Assembly: GCA_041389525.1 (NCBI GenBank) | Contig: JAWKRR010000005.1 | Span: forward strand, 1 to 64,000 | From: JACKFB01 sp041389525 | Lineage (GTDB): Bacteria > Myxococcota_A > UBA9042 > PHBI01 > JACKFB01 | Direction: 5' to 3' | DNA length: 64,000 nt | Part shown: positions 1-8,663 of the stretch, piece by piece | Layout of the letters: each line of letters opens with the position of its first letter | Position numbering within the stretch: the first letter of the stretch is position 1 | Program-made: the position numbers and the translations under genes | Notes under the pieces: generated by a model | Told to the model about the DNA's origin: nothing | The model's database searches: none | What the model saw: only the letters and a program-made list of their open reading frames with translations

Positions 1-71
1 TAGGCGCAGTGGTGCTTGCAGTACGGGAAGTGGACGTAGACGCCGCCCGCGCTGGGAGCGGCCCTTCCCAT
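1..71 (-). CDS. hemW: HemW-type radical SAM protein, N-terminal fragment (cut by window edge)
   Basis: Only the first 23 codons are inside the window. They read MGRAAPSAGG followed by VYVHFPYCKHHCA. This is the start of the HemW/coproporphyrinogen-dehydrogenase-like radical SAM family, whose members open with a (L/V)Y(V/I)H(I/F)P(F/Y)C segment leading into the CxxxCxxC cluster. Two of the three cysteines (C18 and C22) are visible and the third would lie just beyond the edge. The ATG overlaps the TGA of the upstream lipoprotein gene (TGATG), so the two are probably translationally coupled. HemW proteins are heme-binding chaperones; the fragment cannot separate HemW from other HemN-like paralogues. 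Confidence 0.7.
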   Translation of the reverse strand, partial: MGRAAPSAGGVYVHFPYCKHHCA

Positions 72-1420
72 CAGCGCGTGTAGACCTCGACGGTCTCGGG
101 CAGAGCGTCTTCGTCCAGGGCGCGGTCAAAGGTCGGGCCCTCGACGGCGAAGACCCGCTGGGGCACGCCGCGCTCGTGGTCGACGACGACAAACGACGGC
201 GGCTGCGAGAAGTCCGAGCCCGCGAGGCGTCCGCCAGCGCCTGCGACGGCGCCCACGCTGATGACGGGCAGGGCGCCGTAGCGGCCCTTGAAGTAGGCGC
301 GGTAGGCCGCCGAGAAAAACGTCGTCACCCGGGCGCGCAGGAAGAGCTCGTAGAGGCGGAACTTCTTGTCGAGCGAGCCCACGTGCTCGTCGGAGAACTT
401 GTGAATCGGCAGGTAGCTTATGACGTATCGGGCGTCGTAGACCCGCGCCTTGCCCAGCTCGTCGCGCAGCCACGCGAGGGTGTTCTCGTCCACGCCGTCC
501 TTGTCCGACGCCGAGAAGACCGCGAAGAAGGCGCCCTTGTAGGTGAACGAGTAGCGCTCGGGGTAGCGGAGGCCGTCGATCATCTCGAGGTCGGGGGCGT
601 GGAGGCGCGGCGTGTGGTCGCGCTCGGCGGGTGAGAGGGCCTGGGCGACCTTCACGCCGGACTTGGTCAGGGGCTCGGCGATGCTGCGCTGGACCTCGTC
701 CCACGCGTCGTCGCCGGCGTCGGCCAGCGTGGCGCCACCGAGGTGAATGAGGAGCTCGGGGCGGACGGCCTCGCCGATCTGGGTGGTGGCGGTGCGCACG
801 TCCTCGGGGACGCCGCCGCTGGCCGCGGTGTCGGCGATGAGGGCGAAGCGGAAGCTGGTGGAGGCGGGCTCGGGCGCCGGGGGCAGGCCGTCGAGCAGCT
901 CGCTGGACTCCGCGCCGAGGCCCTCGACCACGTCGAGGCGCTCAAGAGGGATCACGCGGGTCGAGGTCCATCGCCACGCGCCGTCCTCGAGCTCCAGGGT
1001 GACGACCTGGTCGGCCTGGCCGCCGTGAAAGGTGTGGCTGACCTGGCAGCCGCGCTCGATGGGCGAGCCGTCGCCGAAGTTCCACGAGCAGGCGGCGGTC
1101 GGGTGGTCTTTGGGGGCCGCGTCGAGGGTGAAGTGGACGGGGGTCGAGCGGTAGACCTGCAGCTGGGGCGGCTCGAAGCGCCAGAGGAGGCCGATGGAGG
1201 CGTCGGGATCGGCCTTCTCGGCGGCCTCGGTGGCCTCGCGCACCGCGGTGACGGCGGCGGGAGCTTTGACGTCGTCGCCGCTGAGCGGCTCGAGGACCGG
1301 GCGCAGGGCGGTGGCCTCGATCTCGGGCGGTGGTGCCTCGGGCGTCGGGTCGTTTCCGCAAGCGGCGAACGCGAGGGCGGTGGCGAGCGAGAAGACGATG
1401 CGGCGCGCGGACTTGTGCAT
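71..1420 (-). CDS. Lipoprotein with PKD-like domain and catalytically dead calcineurin-type phosphatase fold
   Basis: 449 aa from the ATG at 1420, chosen because it directly precedes a lipoprotein signal peptide ending in LAFAAC. A PKD/Ig-like segment (about residues 100-150, containing WNFGDGSP) follows. The C-terminal 260 residues align by eye with calcineurin-like metallophosphatases: FRFALIADTA, IHLGGATLAD, a YSFTYKGAFFAVF strand, DARYVISYLPIH and YRAYFKGRYGALP. Every usual metal-binding motif is altered: GDxH is ADTA, GD is GG, GNHD is replaced by SPAERDH, the HxP histidine is Y, and GHxH is SAAY. It is therefore probably a pseudo-enzyme used for binding. It is co-transcribed with hemW and follows the lipid-kinase-like gene. 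Confidence 0.75.
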   Translation of the reverse strand: MHKSARRIVFSLATALAFAACGNDPTPEAPPPEIEATALRPVLEPLSGDDVKAPAAVTAVREATEAAEKADPDASIGLLWRFEPPQLQVYRSTPVHFTLDAAPKDHPTAACSWNFGDGSPIERGCQVSHTFHGGQADQVVTLELEDGAWRWTSTRVIPLERLDVVEGLGAESSELLDGLPPAPEPASTSFRFALIADTAASGGVPEDVRTATTQIGEAVRPELLIHLGGATLADAGDDAWDEVQRSIAEPLTKSGVKVAQALSPAERDHTPRLHAPDLEMIDGLRYPERYSFTYKGAFFAVFSASDKDGVDENTLAWLRDELGKARVYDARYVISYLPIHKFSDEHVGSLDKKFRLYELFLRARVTTFFSAAYRAYFKGRYGALPVISVGAVAGAGGRLAGSDFSQPPSFVVVDHERGVPQRVFAVEGPTFDRALDEDALPETVEVYTR

Positions 1421-1468
1421 GGTGGGCAGCCTAGGTTCGGGCCGGCGGGGTGGCAAATTCCTGGGGAT

Positions 1469-2473
1469 TCAGGGCGGCAGCCGCACGCCGTGGATGAGGC
1501 GCGCTGTGCCGTGGAGGTGAATCGCCTGCGGCCCGGCGTCCGGGCGGCGGACCAGCTCGCCGTCGAGGGTGTAGGGGCCTTGGAGCTCGATGGCGCGGGC
1601 GCCGGTCAGGGGGCGGACGCCGGGGCCGTCGAGGGCGGCGCGCATCAGGCGCGGGATGAGGGCGACGATGCGGGCGGGCTCGGTCTCGGTGACGACGAAG
1701 CCGCCGAGGGTGCCGGGCTCGGGGCTCGAGCGCACGGCGACGACCGCGCCGCGCAGGATGGCCATGGGCACGGTGGTCGCGACGAGGGCGGCGTAGGTGG
1801 GGACCGCGGTTCCGTCGATGATGACTGGGGTTTTTGGGGGATCGAGCAGGTGGCCGAAGCGCCGCCAGGTCTCGGTCTTGAGCGCCATGCCCGCGCCGGT
1901 CGCCCAGAGAAAGCGAGAGAGGCCGCGGTATCCTTGGCCGTAGCGCTCGTACATGGTCAGGGCGTTGAGGACCAGCTCGCTGCCGAAGATGAAGCCGTAG
2001 CGGGGCTCGAGGCCGGGCTCGTCGACGGCGAGCAGGGGGACGGCTGTGGTGTCGAGGGAGCGCAGCGCGGCGCCGTGGGCGCGGGAGAGGAAGCGGTCGA
2101 CGGTGCGGCGGGGGTGACCGCGGGTGTCGAAGGTGCGGGCGAGCATGTTCATGCCGCCGCCGTTGAGGAGGAGGAAGCGGGGCAGGGGGAGGGCGGTGCC
2201 GAGCAGCTCGGAGGCGGCGTCGATGACGCGGAGGGTGGCGTTGACGGCGTGATGGATGGTGCCGTCGCCGCCGTTGATGGCCAGCACGTTGGCGCCGCGC
2301 TGAAAGAGCAGGTAGCTGAGGGCCCAGGGGAGGTCGGCGAGGGACGAGGTGCTGACGGCGGCCAGGGTGTCGGGCAGCAGCGGCACGAGGCGGTCGTGGC
2401 CGACGGAGCGCCAGTTGGTGCGGGCCATGGGGTTGGAGAGGAGGCCGAGGCGGACGGGGGCGTTGGGCGCCAT
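1469..2473 (-). CDS. Diacylglycerol kinase / lipid kinase catalytic-domain protein
   Basis: 334 aa. The family's nucleotide-binding motif is present (AINGGDGTIHHAVNA, about residues 65-79), followed by LLLNGGGMNMLA, the second conserved Gly-rich block of DAGK_cat enzymes (YegS, DgkB and eukaryotic sphingosine/DAG kinases). The likely role is phosphorylation of a lipid alcohol at the membrane. No transmembrane segment is seen. The ATG at 2473 is used; an in-frame GTG at 2551, next to the thiL stop codon, would add 26 residues and cannot be excluded, as neither start has a clear Shine-Dalgarno sequence. It lies between thiL and the dead-phosphatase lipoprotein in the same operon. The substrate cannot be predicted. 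Confidence 0.75.
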   Translation of the reverse strand: MAPNAPVRLGLLSNPMARTNWRSVGHDRLVPLLPDTLAAVSTSSLADLPWALSYLLFQRGANVLAINGGDGTIHHAVNATLRVIDAASELLGTALPLPRFLLLNGGGMNMLARTFDTRGHPRRTVDRFLSRAHGAALRSLDTTAVPLLAVDEPGLEPRYGFIFGSELVLNALTMYERYGQGYRGLSRFLWATGAGMALKTETWRRFGHLLDPPKTPVIIDGTAVPTYAALVATTVPMAILRGAVVAVRSSPEPGTLGGFVVTETEPARIVALIPRLMRAALDGPGVRPLTGARAIELQGPYTLDGELVRRPDAGPQAIHLHGTARLIHGVRLPP

Positions 2474-2556
2474 GGTCTCGGGCCAGGCGCGGAGCTCGGC
2501 GGGCGTGGAGTCGCGCGGTTGGAAGCCGGGGATTTGGGAGAGGCGGTGCACGTGGC

Positions 2557-3543
2557 TCAGCCGGCGTCGGTGTCGGTGTCGAAGTGGATGAAGGGGCGGG
2601 TGAGGAGCTGGGTCGGGCGGCCGGCGCGTAGGTAGGAGACGGGGGTGGCCGCGGGGGCGGTGGCGTGGCCGATGGCGGCGAAGCCGTAGTCGACGAACTG
2701 CGAGGCGCGGTCTGGGGAGACGAGGGCGACGAGGCTGTAGTCTTCGCCGCCGCAGACGCGGGCGTCGGGGGAGGCGTCGGGGAGCGCGGGGTCGGCGGGG
2801 AGGGCGTCCAGGTCGACGACGAGGTGCACGCCGCTGGCGCGGGCGAGGCGGGGGAGGTCGATGGCGAGGCCGTCGGAGAGGTCCATGGCGGCGTGGGCGC
2901 CAGCGTGCAGGGCGAAGGGGCCGGCGGCCAGGGGCGGGTCGGGGCGGAGGTGGGCGCGCAGCGCGGTGGAGGGCGCGGCGAGCGGGGCGCTCGACCAGTC
3001 GGCGGCGGGGGAGGTGAGGGCCAGCCACTCGGTGAGGCCCGCGCCGGAGCGCCCGATGGGGCCTGCCACCATGACGAGGTCGCCGGGTTCGCCGCCCGTG
3101 CGGGTGAGGGGGCGAGGGCCGGCGAGCGGCCCCCACGCGGTGATGTTGAGCATCAGCGGCCCAGGGCTGCGCACGACGTCGCCCCCGGCGAGCACGCACC
3201 CGGAGGCGCGGGCCAGCTCGCCCATGCCGTCGGACAGAGCCTCCCAGGCGGCGAAGGGCATGGCGCCGGGCACGGCCGCGGACACGGTGAACGCCTCCGG
3301 GCTCGCGCCCATGGCGGCGAGGTCGGAGAGGTTCACGGCCAGCGCCTTGTGGCCCAGCCAGCCCATGGGGTGCGCGCGGAGGAAGTGCACGCCCTCGATC
3401 AGCGCGTCCGTGGTCAGAGCACGCGCAGGCCCGGCGCCGACGATCGCGCCGTCGTCGCCTGGGCCGTCGGGGCTGGGCAGGTGCGGAACGCGCGCCTTCA
3501 TCGCCTCGATAAGTGCGGCCTCGCCTCGCGCCCCAGCGTTCAT
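2557..3543 (-). CDS. thiL: Thiamine-monophosphate kinase
   Basis: 328 aa, normal for ThiL, which phosphorylates thiamine monophosphate to the cofactor thiamine diphosphate. Visible family motifs in order are GDDGAI near residue 30, TTDALIEGVHF, NLSDLAAMGA (Mg/ATP binding), AGGDVV, MDLSDGLAIDL and CGGEDYSL. The start codon overlaps the stop of the upstream LpoA-like gene by 4 bp (ATGA), so translation is probably coupled. No other thiamine gene is nearby, so this is a housekeeping gene placed in a chaperone/envelope operon. The C-terminus is slightly extended and Asp/Thr-rich. Confidence 0.93.
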   Translation of the reverse strand: MNAGARGEAALIEAMKARVPHLPSPDGPGDDGAIVGAGPARALTTDALIEGVHFLRAHPMGWLGHKALAVNLSDLAAMGASPEAFTVSAAVPGAMPFAAWEALSDGMGELARASGCVLAGGDVVRSPGPLMLNITAWGPLAGPRPLTRTGGEPGDLVMVAGPIGRSGAGLTEWLALTSPAADWSSAPLAAPSTALRAHLRPDPPLAAGPFALHAGAHAAMDLSDGLAIDLPRLARASGVHLVVDLDALPADPALPDASPDARVCGGEDYSLVALVSPDRASQFVDYGFAAIGHATAPAATPVSYLRAGRPTQLLTRPFIHFDTDTDAG

Positions 3544-5528
3544 CGCGGCTGGTCGCGCAGCGCGTCGCGGCGCTGGCGCACGGCCCGCTCTTCGCCCTCG
3601 GACAGGCGCGGTCGGATCGTGTCGAGATCCACAGTCAGCAGCTTTGGCGAGCGCACCACCGAGCCCGCATCGAGCACCGCGATGATCCCGGTGACCCCCG
3701 CGAACTGCCGCGTCGCGCGAATCGCCGCCAGCAGCGCGTCGCGCGCGCCCTGGTTGGTCCCGTCCACCCGCATGATCGCCTGCGCCAAGAGCGCCGTCGC
3801 GTCGTGGACCTCGGCGTGGAAGCTGGAGGGCTTGCGCCGGTAGCGGCCGAAGAAGGCGCGGGCGAACCCGTCGCTGCGCGCCTCGTCGGGATCGTGGGCG
3901 AAACCGTCGGCGAAGATCGCGTTCTCCGTGAGGTTCTCGCCGCGATCGACCACCGAGACGTGGTTCCAGCCGGCGCTCCCCAGCAGCTGGACCGCGGGCC
4001 GCTTCTTGCTGCCGCTCATCTGGGGGCTGGTCCGGATCGCGAGGTCCCAGTACTTCAGGAAGGGCACCAGCCGCTTCACCGACAGCGCGTCGTCGGGGAT
4101 GAAGAGGGCGTCGAAGTCGAAGGTGCCGCTGCCCGGCTTCCCGGCCCCGATGAGCTTCTGAATCGGACCTTTGAAATCGCGCTGGTCGGCCTCGTAGCCC
4201 TCGACGGCGCGGACCTCGCCGCCGAGACGCACGATCTCGTCCCAGAACGCAGCCATGGAGCGCGAGCCCGTGGCGTTCTCGGGGTAGAGGATCCCGACCC
4301 GCTGGATGCCGAGGTCTGTGACCGCGTACCGCGCCACGGCCGCGGCGAGCTCAGCCGTCGACAGCCGGATGCGGTGCGAGGTGGGCAAGCCCTCGACCGC
4401 CTCAGGGGCGCTGGTCAGCACGACGTGCGGCACGCGAAAGCGGGCGGCGACCTCGGCGACCGCGCGGCTCTCGAGCTCGCCGATGGGCCCGAGCAGCGCG
4501 ACGACGTGCTTGTCCAACACCAGCTTCTCGGCCTCGGCCGCCGCCTGGGTCGCGTCACCCGCGCTGTCGCGCACGACCAGCTTCACGCCGGGAGTGGCCG
4601 CCACGCCGAGCTGAATCCCCTCAAGCGCTGCCTCGCCCAGCTTCTGGTACTGCCCGCTCAGGGGCAGCACCACGCCCAGGCGCCGCGGCTCGACCTCGTC
4701 GCGGGCCTTCAGCTCGGTGAGCAGGGCGTCCGCATCCGCCGCGACCCCGGCCTCCGTCGACGCCCGGGCGCGACCCGCCGCCTCGGCAGCGCCCGCGAAA
4801 TCGCCGGCATCCAAGCGTGTCCGCGCCAGCAGCAGATCCACCCAACCGCGCCACGGATCGTCAGGCGCCACCTGCTCAGAGAGCCGGGTCGCCTGCTCCG
4901 TCCCCGCCTTCTCCTCGACCATGCGGCGCAGCTCGCCGTCGGGCACGCCGGCTTCACCAGCCACCTCGCGTCCGGCCTGCGGGTCGCCAGCCAGCACCAG
5001 GTCGCGCGCCGCGCCGCGACTCGCCTCACCGCGCCCTGCCTCCGCGGGCGCCGCCTCACGCGCGGTGAGCCAGGCCTTCGCCGCGTCCTCGAAGCGCGAC
5101 TCGCCCTCGAAGGCGAGCGCGAGCGCGCGATGCCGCCTGTGCACGCCGCCCTCGAGCCGGTCGTAGTGGGCGCCGTCGTCGACCCAGCCGCGAGCAACCT
5201 GATAGTCCGAACGCGCCAGCGCGTCCTCCGCAAGATCGAGGCGGGCGGAGGTGGCCTCAGGCGTGGCGGGCGCCTCGCGGACCAGCGTCGCCAGCACACG
5301 CCGCGCGCGCACGCCGTCGCCGGAGTCTCGAGCTGAGCGCGCCTCCGCAAGCCAACGGCGGCTGGCGGCGGTGGACGCGGGGCGCGCATCGACGACCGCG
5401 GCTGGCTCACTTGAACCTGCGCCCGGAGAGGGCTCGTCACGGACGCCCGAGAACGCCCCGCAGCCTGCCAGGAACGCGAGCAGCCCGGCCGCCGCGATTC
5501 CCTGTAAAAACCTAGCTGCTCCGCCCAT
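3540..5528 (-). CDS. LpoA/LppC-like lipoprotein with periplasmic-binding-protein fold
   Basis: 662 aa. The signal peptide ends in the lipobox LAGC at Cys23. Residues 50-270 are Ala/Arg-rich helical repeats of TPR type (for example RVLATLVREAP, LLARTRLDAGD). From about residue 285 a type-I periplasmic binding fold begins (RRLGVVLPLSGQYQKLG, VALLGPIGELESRA, VPHVVLTSAPEA, GIQRVGILYPEN). TPR plus PBP-like fold on an outer-membrane lipoprotein is the architecture of LpoA, the activator of penicillin-binding protein 1A, so a role in peptidoglycan synthesis is inferred. The start overlaps the end of dnaJ by 17 bp and the stop overlaps thiL by 4 bp. The same fold in amino-acid transporters is an alternative, but no permease genes are near. 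Confidence 0.75.
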   Translation of the reverse strand: MGGAARFLQGIAAAGLLAFLAGCGAFSGVRDEPSPGAGSSEPAAVVDARPASTAASRRWLAEARSARDSGDGVRARRVLATLVREAPATPEATSARLDLAEDALARSDYQVARGWVDDGAHYDRLEGGVHRRHRALALAFEGESRFEDAAKAWLTAREAAPAEAGRGEASRGAARDLVLAGDPQAGREVAGEAGVPDGELRRMVEEKAGTEQATRLSEQVAPDDPWRGWVDLLLARTRLDAGDFAGAAEAAGRARASTEAGVAADADALLTELKARDEVEPRRLGVVLPLSGQYQKLGEAALEGIQLGVAATPGVKLVVRDSAGDATQAAAEAEKLVLDKHVVALLGPIGELESRAVAEVAARFRVPHVVLTSAPEAVEGLPTSHRIRLSTAELAAAVARYAVTDLGIQRVGILYPENATGSRSMAAFWDEIVRLGGEVRAVEGYEADQRDFKGPIQKLIGAGKPGSGTFDFDALFIPDDALSVKRLVPFLKYWDLAIRTSPQMSGSKKRPAVQLLGSAGWNHVSVVDRGENLTENAIFADGFAHDPDEARSDGFARAFFGRYRRKPSSFHAEVHDATALLAQAIMRVDGTNQGARDALLAAIRATRQFAGVTGIIAVLDAGSVVRSPKLLTVDLDTIRPRLSEGEERAVRQRRDALRDQPR

Positions 5529-6666
5529 GACCTTCCTCCGTCCCGTCCGGCTCCGGCGCGTCGATGGATGCGTCGAAGCCCGCCGTCCGCGGGAACGTAT
5601 CAGGCCCGGCCGCTTCTGCCAGCGCGGAGAGCGCCGCCCGCTCGTGCTCGCTCAACCCGACCGGCCACTCGATTCGCACCGTCACGAGCTGGTCGCCGCG
5701 TCCGCCACCCGGTGTCGCGACGCCCAGACCCGTCATCCGAAAGACCGCGCCGTCGCGGGTGTCCGCGGGCAATCGCAGGCGGCGCCGACCCTCGAGGCTG
5801 GGCACCATCAACCAACCGCCCGAGATCGCGTCGAAGACCCGCACGGGCCGCTCTACCACCACGTCGTTGCCTACCCGCTTCAGGAAAGGATGCGGCCGGA
5901 CGGCCACGCGCACGATGCAGTTCCCAGGCTCGCCGCCGAATCGTCCGGACCCGCCCGCGCCGCGTATCAACAGCTCAGCGCCCTCGGCTACTCCGGCCGG
6001 CACGTCGATTCGAAGCGCCCGACGCACCTGGCGCTGGCCGCCGCCGGCGCACGCGGCGCAAGTGACGACGGGGATGTGGCCTCGACCCGCGCAGTCGCCG
6101 CAGACCTCGATGACCGAGCGCAGGGCGCGCCGAGTCTGCACCTCGCCACGGCCAGCGCACCGCGCGCAGATCTCGGGCAGGTGCTCGAGCGGGAAGCCGC
6201 GGCCCTCGCACACATCACACGCCTCGGTCATGGGCAGCGACAGCTCGCGGCGCACGCCGACCGCGGCCTCCGCGAGGCTAATCTCAAGGCGGTACAGCAC
6301 GTCGGCGCCTCGTTGCACGACTCGCTCCTTCACGCCGAAGAGCTGGTCGACCACCGCACCGAAGAGCTCGGCCAAGGGCCTTCCCTCCTCGACGCGCGGG
6401 GCCTCGATCGCCTGTCCGTCATCGTAGGCAGCGCGTCGGGCAGGCTCGCCCAAGACGCCAAAGGCCTCGACCACGCGCTGAAAGCGCGCGGTCGCCAGCG
6501 GAGACCCCTCAGGGTGCCGGTCCGGGTGGTAGGTCGCGGCTAGGCGGCGATAGGCCTGCCGGATCGTGAGCGCATCAGCCGCCCGAGGGACGCCCAGCAC
6601 CGCGTAGTAGTCCGGTCGCTCGCCCAGAGGGTGTTCCCGCATGCTCTCGTCGCGTCGCTGGCTCAT
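5512..6666 (-). CDS. dnaJ: DnaJ-type co-chaperone with J domain and zinc-finger region
   Basis: 384 aa. A J domain (about residues 19-85) carries the HPD motif in ATYHPDRHPEG that stimulates DnaK ATPase. There is no Gly/Phe-rich linker of normal length: the region after the J domain is charged (about residues 85-140). Four zinc-binding CxxCxGxG repeats follow (CDVCEGRG, CARCAGRG, CGDCAGRG, CAACAGGG), then the two beta-rich substrate-binding domains. The gene lies 115 bp downstream of dnaK, separated by a 69-nt perfect-arm hairpin ending 3 nt before this ATG. A second ATG eight codons in (6642), preceded by a GA-rich stretch, is an alternative start that would leave the hairpin clear of the ribosome-binding region. 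Confidence 0.9.
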   Translation of the reverse strand: MSQRRDESMREHPLGERPDYYAVLGVPRAADALTIRQAYRRLAATYHPDRHPEGSPLATARFQRVVEAFGVLGEPARRAAYDDGQAIEAPRVEEGRPLAELFGAVVDQLFGVKERVVQRGADVLYRLEISLAEAAVGVRRELSLPMTEACDVCEGRGFPLEHLPEICARCAGRGEVQTRRALRSVIEVCGDCAGRGHIPVVTCAACAGGGQRQVRRALRIDVPAGVAEGAELLIRGAGGSGRFGGEPGNCIVRVAVRPHPFLKRVGNDVVVERPVRVFDAISGGWLMVPSLEGRRRLRLPADTRDGAVFRMTGLGVATPGGGRGDQLVTVRIEWPVGLSEHERAALSALAEAAGPDTFPRTAGFDASIDAPEPDGTEEGHGRSS

Positions 6667-6669
6667 GTC

Positions 6670-6738
6670 TTTTCAGGGACTTGCGCGCGTCGCTTTGCTG
6701 CGCTCGGCACGCGCCCTCCGCGCATAAGTCCCTGAAAA
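6670..6738 (-). repeat. Perfect 13-bp inverted repeat hairpin between dnaK and dnaJ
   Basis: The arms TTTTCAGGGACTT (6670-6682) and AAGTCCCTGAAAA (6726-6738) are perfectly complementary and enclose 43 nt. The enclosed part also contains complementary GCGCGT/ACGCGC blocks, so a long compound stem can form in the dnaK-dnaJ transcript. Its 3' foot ends 3 nt before the dnaJ ATG at 6666. It lacks a typical terminator U-tract beyond the arm itself. It may be an attenuator, a processing site, a translation-controlling structure or a copy of a dispersed intergenic palindrome. Confidence 0.75.
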
Positions 6739-6781
6739 CACGTCGCCAGCGCCCCGCTCGGTCCGACCGCGGGAACCCTTC

Positions 6782-8590
6782 TCAGCCAACGTCCTTGTAC
6801 ATGACCTCGGCGATTCGGTACGACGACTGCTCCAGCTGCTCAAGCGCACGCTGGATGATGTCCAAATCGTCGGACTCGAGCGCCTTCTTGCAGCGCTCGA
6901 TGTCACGCCGAATCTGGCGCATCTCGTCGTCGGTCAAGCAGCCGCCAAGCTCGGTCAGGCTGCGCTCGGTCGTGTACATCAGGCCGTTGGCCTTGTTGCG
7001 CAGCGCGGCCAGCTCCTTGCGACGCACGTCCGCAAGCCGGTTCGCCTCGGCCTCGGCCATAATCCGCTCGATCTCGCGCTCGCTGAGACCCGAGGTCGCC
7101 CGAATTCGCACCTGACGCTCGTTGTTCGTACCGAGATCGCGGGCCGTCACCGAGAGGATACCGTTGGCGTCCACCTCGAAGGTCACCTCGATCTTCGGCA
7201 CGCCGCGGCGGGCCGGCGGGATGCCGAGCAACTCGAAGCGCGCGAGGCTCTTGTTGTCGCGCGCCATGGGCCGCTCACCCTGCAAGACGTGGATGTTCAC
7301 GAGCGGCTGGTAGTCCTCAGCCGTGGTGAAGATCTCCGTGCAGGAGGTCGGGATCGTGCGGTTGCGCTCGATGAGCTTGGTGAAGATGCCACCCTGAGTC
7401 TCAATACCCAGCGACAGCGGGATCACGTCGAGCAGCAGGACGTCCTGGACGTCTCCGCGGATGATGCCGCCCTGAATCGCCGCGCCGATGGCCACGGCCT
7501 CGTCGGGGCTCACACCCTTGTTCGGGCTCTTCCGGAAGAACTCGTACACGCGCTTCTGGACCATCGGCATCTTGGTCATGCCGCCGACCAGAATCACCTC
7601 GTCGATGTCGTCCACCGCGTAGCCGGCGTCATTGAGCGCCTGCTGGCAGTGGTACATCGTCCGCTCGAGCAGATCCTCGACCAGAGCCTCCAACTCCCGA
7701 CGCGTAAACGTCATGTGGAGATGCTTGGGACCGCTCTCATCGGCCGAGATGAAGGGCAGGTTGATGTCGGTGTCCTCAAGCGTCGACAGCTCGATCTTCG
7801 CCTTCTCCGCGGCCTCTTTCAGGCGCTGAAGCGCGATCGGGTCGCGGATGAGATCGACGCCATTCTCCTCGCGGAAGGTGTCGGCGATGCGCTCAATCAC
7901 GCGCAGGTCGACGTCTTCACCACCGAGGAAGGTGTCGCCGTGTGTCGACTTCACCTGGAAGACGCCGTTGCCGACCTCGAGGATCGAGATGTCGAACGTG
8001 CCGCCGCCGAGATCGTAGACCGCGACTCGCCCCTGCGAGTGGCGATTCAGGCCGAAGGCGAGCGCTGCGGCCGTGGGCTCGTTGATGATACGCAGGACGT
8101 TCAACCCCGCGATGCGGCCCGCGTCGCGCGTCGCCTGGCGCTGACTGTCGTCGAAATAGGCGGGGACGGTGATGACCGCGTCCTCGACCGGCTCGCCCAG
8201 GTAGTCCTCAGCGTAGGACTTCATCTGCGCCAGGATGTACGCGGAGAGCTCGGGCGGCGAGTACGCCTTGTCCCGGATCTTCACGTGCGCGTCGCCATTC
8301 CCGGCCGCGAGCACGTCGTACGGGAAGGTGTCGAGGATCTCCTGGACCTCCGACGACTGGAACTTGCGGCCCATCAGGCGCTTGGTGGCGAAGACCGTGT
8401 TGGCCGGGTTCGTGATGGCCTGACGCTTCGCGATGTGACCTACGAGCCGCTCTCCATCCTCGGTGAACGCGATGACAGACGGTGTCGTGCGGCTGCCTTC
8501 CGAATTCGGAATGACGACGGGATTACCAGCCTCCATGACCACGACGCAGCTATTCGTGGTTCCGAGGTCAATGCCGATGACCTTACCCAT
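6782..8590 (-). CDS. dnaK: Hsp70 chaperone DnaK (short C-terminus)
   Basis: 602 aa starting MGKVIGIDLGTTNSC, the phosphate-1 motif of Hsp70. Other hallmarks are AVITVPAYFDDSQRQAT, NEPTAAALAFG, VYDLGGGTFDIS and VILVGGMTKMP, then the substrate-binding beta domain (VLQGER, VTFEVDANGILSVTA). The helical lid ends in YKDVG, and the usual disordered Gly/Gln-rich tail ending in an acidic EEV-type motif is absent. It is about 35 residues shorter than typical DnaK (around 638 aa). No grpE is seen in the window. A sigma70-like promoter (8634-8663) lies upstream; no CIRCE operator was found. Confidence 0.95.
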   Translation of the reverse strand: MGKVIGIDLGTTNSCVVVMEAGNPVVIPNSEGSRTTPSVIAFTEDGERLVGHIAKRQAITNPANTVFATKRLMGRKFQSSEVQEILDTFPYDVLAAGNGDAHVKIRDKAYSPPELSAYILAQMKSYAEDYLGEPVEDAVITVPAYFDDSQRQATRDAGRIAGLNVLRIINEPTAAALAFGLNRHSQGRVAVYDLGGGTFDISILEVGNGVFQVKSTHGDTFLGGEDVDLRVIERIADTFREENGVDLIRDPIALQRLKEAAEKAKIELSTLEDTDINLPFISADESGPKHLHMTFTRRELEALVEDLLERTMYHCQQALNDAGYAVDDIDEVILVGGMTKMPMVQKRVYEFFRKSPNKGVSPDEAVAIGAAIQGGIIRGDVQDVLLLDVIPLSLGIETQGGIFTKLIERNRTIPTSCTEIFTTAEDYQPLVNIHVLQGERPMARDNKSLARFELLGIPPARRGVPKIEVTFEVDANGILSVTARDLGTNNERQVRIRATSGLSEREIERIMAEAEANRLADVRRKELAALRNKANGLMYTTERSLTELGGCLTDDEMRQIRRDIERCKKALESDDLDIIQRALEQLEQSSYRIAEVMYKDVG

Positions 8591-8633
8591 GGAAGAAATC
8601 CCCTAGACCGGGCCGGACGCCGAGGTCGCGCGA

Positions 8634-8663
8634 AGTATAGGCGGTGCTTTCGCGACCACGCAA
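8634..8663 (-). promoter_or_regulatory. Putative dnaK promoter
   Basis: On the minus strand TTGCGT (8658-8663) and TATACT (8634-8639) are separated by 18 bp, placing a start site about 15-20 nt further on and a leader of roughly 35-40 nt before the dnaK ATG. It resembles a vegetative rather than a heat-shock (CTTGAA/CCCCAT) promoter. Confidence 0.45.

Noticed and set aside
743..2635. Long plus-strand open frame opposite the lipoprotein and lipid-kinase genes
   Set aside because: The translation is composed of Gly/Ala/Glu/Val low-complexity runs with no motif; the minus-strand proteins have signal peptides and family motifs.
1469..3199. An extended N-terminus of the lipid kinase running through thiL
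   Set aside because: The upstream part is the Arg/Pro-rich shadow of thiL; kinase homology begins at about the ATG at 2473.
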